From assembly GCF_900699765.1 (NCBI RefSeq), contig NZ_CAADHO010000002.1:434001-498000 (forward strand): 64,000 nucleotides of DNA, read 5' to 3'. Positions within the stretch are counted from its first letter, which is position 1, and every line of letters begins with the position of its first letter. The notes under the pieces were generated by a model. That model was not told where the DNA came from. It worked only from the letters and a program-made list of their open reading frames with translations, and did not search any database. This DNA comes from Desulfoluna butyratoxydans. Lineage in GTDB: Bacteria; Desulfobacterota; Desulfobacteria; Desulfobacterales; Desulfolunaceae. Positions 63,568 through 64,000 of the stretch are shown here, piece after piece. The translations under genes were made by a program, and so were the position numbers.

Positions 63568-64000
63568 ATGCCAAAACGCACCGACATAAATAAGATATTG
63601 ATCGTAGGCGCCGGGCCCATCATCATCAGCCAGGCGTGTGAATTTGATTACTCCGGGACCCAGGCGTGCAAGGCGCTGCGGGAAGAGGGGTACGAGGTGG
63701 TTCTGGTGAACTCCAACCCTGCCACCATCATGACCGACCCGGAGACGGCCGATCGCACCTACATTGAGCCGGTGACCCCGGAGACCCTGGCCAAGATCAT
63801 CGAAAAGGAGCGGCCCGACGCCATCCTTCCCACCCTGGGGGGCCAGACCGGCCTCAACACCGCCATCGGCGTGGCCGAGATGGGCGTTCTGGATAAGTTT
63901 GGTGTGGAGATGATCGGCGCGGACGTGGCCACCATCAAGAAGGCCGAGGACCGCGAGCTCTTCCGCAACGCCATGAACAAGATCGGCCTGAACATTCCCC
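63568..64000 (+). CDS. carB: Carbamoyl-phosphate synthase large subunit (partial, runs off the window)
   Basis: The first 144 residues of CarB, cut by the window end. The start [20 protein letters not shown] and the following [20 protein letters not shown] match the N-terminal carboxyphosphate-synthesis domain of the large subunit. [20 protein letters not shown] and [13 protein letters not shown] follow in the usual order. The common GQACEFD is SQACEFD here. CarB makes carbamoyl phosphate from bicarbonate, ammonia and two ATP, taking ammonia from CarA. AAGGGA lies before ATG 63568. It is separated from carA by a terminator and a dispersed repeat, so it may have its own promoter. Confidence 0.96.
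   Translation, partial: MPKRTDINKILIVGAGPIIISQACEFDYSGTQACKALREEGYEVVLVNSNPATIMTDPETADRTYIEPVTPETLAKIIEKERPDAILPTLGGQTGLNTAIGVAEMGVLDKFGVEMIGADVATIKKAEDRELFRNAMNKIGLNIP

Overview
The window reads as origin-proximal chromosome of a dissimilatory sulfate-reducing bacterium of the Desulfobacterota, probably the Desulfobacterales. The evidence is a complete dsrA-dsrB-dsrD-dsrN cluster of the bacterial reductive type, a periplasmic tetraheme cytochrome c3, a ferredoxin-bearing split glutamate synthase, and the conserved rpmH-rnpA-yidD-yidC-jag-mnmE block next to dnaN-gyrB. No phage, insertion sequence, CRISPR array, rRNA or tRNA was seen. The genus cannot be fixed from sequence reading alone.

Layout. 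1-4.9 kb: a DUF1971 cupin, a LolA-like exported protein, two FtsX-type ABC permeases without an ATPase in view, and a small orphan with a strong promoter. 4.9-9 kb: a membrane protein, a compact MarR / Fe-S scaffold / MarR operon, and a DUF374 acyltransferase. 9-13.4 kb: cytochrome c3, a chemoreceptor, and an Ala/Pro-linker protein with a recombinase-like C-terminal helix-turn-helix. 13.7-20.5 kb: the leftward dsrABDN operon behind a clear sigma70-type promoter, then an unknown protein and a TPR protein. 20.9-26.6 kb: dapA, a YkgJ-type cysteine-cluster protein, galU, a lytic transglycosylase, and an RdgC-like protein with its partner. 26.6-27.3 kb: an AT-rich gap with DnaA-box-like 9-mers, the likely oriC, directly before dnaN and gyrB; dnaA is not beside it. 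31-38.5 kb: a histidine-kinase/receiver fragment, mgsA, asnS, a B12/radical SAM protein and RNase G. 38.6-43.8 kb: rpmH to mnmE, followed by two perfect parS sites at 43864 and 46644. 44-53.4 kb: cysteine-cluster and small proteins, a PrmA paralogue, a DksA-like zinc protein, a HAD hydrolase, a DEAD-box helicase with a 24-bp tandem repeat in its tail, a radical SAM protein and prmA. 54-64 kb: a TPR protein, asd, a three-gene glutamate synthase behind a long structured leader, carA and the start of carB.

Functionally, DsrAB with DsrD reduces sulfite, DsrN probably amidates the siroheme, and cytochrome c3 supplies periplasmic electron transfer. Asd and DapA start lysine and cell-wall synthesis; glutamate synthase and CarAB handle ammonia and glutamine nitrogen.

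The most distinctive unexplained feature is a family of about ten intergenic repeats (roughly 90-285 bp). Their ends match GCCTCCGGCGG and its inverse. They share internal modules and carry two stems whose arms differ between copies while pairing is kept. They occur only between genes, in both orientations, and several bracket a single gene (mgsA, the prmA paralogue, prmA). They look like a structured, dispersed non-coding element family.
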